NCBI GenBank assembly: GCA_002422175.1
Contig: DITR01000051.1
Location: forward strand, 1-6,885
Source of the DNA: Alcaligenaceae bacterium UBA6179
Lineage (GTDB): Bacteria; Pseudomonadota; Gammaproteobacteria; Burkholderiales; Burkholderiaceae_B
Direction: 5' to 3'
Length of the DNA: 6,885 nucleotides
Shown: one piece after another, positions 6,595 through 6,885 of the stretch
How positions within the stretch are numbered: position 1 is the stretch's first letter
How the letters are laid out: the number at the start of each line of letters is the position of its first letter
Translations under genes and position numbers: made by a program
The notes under the pieces: generated by a model
What the model was told of the DNA's origin: nothing
Databases searched by the model: none
Seen by the model: only the letters and a program-made list of their open reading frames with translations

Positions 6595-6598
6595 CTCC
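6595..6598 (-). promoter_or_regulatory. Ribosome-binding site of iscA
   Basis: GGAG on the minus strand ends 8 nt before the iscA ATG (6586-6584) and fixes that start. It is the clearest Shine-Dalgarno sequence in the window. An out-of-frame ATG (6594-6592) lies directly after it, but it does not open a meaningful reading frame. Confidence 0.7.
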
Positions 6599-6604
6599 GA
6601 AAAA

Positions 6605-6885
6605 TCAATGATTGTGTTTTTCTTTATAGTCTTTTACAGCCGCTTTTATAGCGTCTTCAGCCAAAATTGAACAGTGAATTTTGACAGGAGGTAAAGCGAG
6701 TTCTTGTGCAATATGTGTATTTTTAATATCAAGTGCTTGGTCTAGTGTCTTGCCTTTAACCCACTCTGTAACCAAAGAGCTAGATGCAATGGCAGAACCA
6801 CAGCCATAAGTCTTAAAACGTGCATCTTCAATAATACCTTGATCGTTCACACGAATCTGTAATTTCATGACGTCGCCACAAGCCG
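6605..6885 (-). CDS. iscU: Iron-sulfur cluster scaffold protein IscU, 5'-partial
   Basis: IscU is the scaffold on which IscS-derived sulfur and iron are assembled into [2Fe-2S] clusters, before HscA/HscB-assisted transfer. The window holds the last 92 complete codons, and the reading frame continues past 6885. The ATG at 6868 is internal and corresponds to Met41 of E. coli IscU. Upstream codons read ACGDV, which includes the first ligand cysteine (6878-6880, Cys37 equivalent) and Asp39. The other ligands are in YGCGSA (Cys63 equivalent) and KIHCSIL (Cys106 equivalent, preceded by His105). The HscA recognition motif LPPVK (residues 99-103 by E. coli numbering) is intact. About 35 N-terminal residues are missing. 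The expected full length is about 127, against 128 in E. coli. It ends in TGA, whereas the other seven genes here end in TAA. iscA follows after 18 nt. iscS and iscR are expected upstream but are not visible. Confidence 0.97.
   Translation of the reverse strand, partial: ACGDVMKLQIRVNDQGIIEDARFKTYGCGSAIASSSLVTEWVKGKTLDQALDIKNTHIAQELALPPVKIHCSILAEDAIKAAVKDYKEKHNH

Noticed and set aside
6605..6868. A complete 87-residue protein starting at ATG 6868
   Set aside because: The frame stays open to the window edge, and the upstream codons (ACGDV) match the conserved IscU segment holding the first ligand cysteine, so this Met is internal.

Overview
The window looks like a chromosomal housekeeping segment from a proteobacterium, most likely a betaproteobacterium of the order Burkholderiales with only moderate GC content (judged by eye, not computed). 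The support is the isc gene order iscU-iscA-hscB-hscA-fdx, the prfB/lysS neighbourhood, and details recalled from Burkholderiales proteins, such as the LysRS C-terminus FPHLRRED and the HscB motifs HPDRFAA and MAWREAL. I cannot fix the genus from sequence alone. I see no mobile element, CRISPR array, tRNA, rRNA or phage gene.

Plus strand, 1-3396. Three genes run in one direction with almost no spacing. The first is prfB (peptide chain release factor 2), whose 5' end lies outside the window. It carries the classic autoregulatory +1 frameshift site (SD-like AGGGGG, then CTT TGA C) at 25-40. A short-chain dehydrogenase/reductase gene of unknown substrate starts 6 nt after prfB. lysS (class II lysyl-tRNA synthetase) starts on the last base of the SDR stop codon (TAATG). 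The familiar prfB-lysS translation operon is therefore interrupted by one metabolic gene.

Minus strand, 6885-3419. This is the distal part of an isc (iron-sulfur cluster assembly) operon, in transcription order: iscU (scaffold, 5' end off the window), iscA (A-type carrier), hscB (J-domain co-chaperone), hscA (Hsp70-type chaperone) and fdx ([2Fe-2S] ferredoxin). IscU builds the cluster with electrons from Fdx. HscB and HscA recognise IscU, through its LPPVK motif in HscA's case, and drive ATP-dependent transfer of the cluster to carriers such as IscA. iscR and iscS would be expected beyond position 6885. No iscX follows fdx.

The two units converge at 3396/3419 with a 22-nt gap and no recognisable terminator. 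The longest non-coding stretch is the 74-nt hscB-hscA gap, which holds one small hairpin and a probable ribosome-binding site. Points worth a second look are modest: the frameshift element, the SDR inside the prfB-lysS unit, a TTG start without a Shine-Dalgarno sequence for hscB, the hairpin before hscA, and the tight convergent junction. I found no convincing undescribed system.
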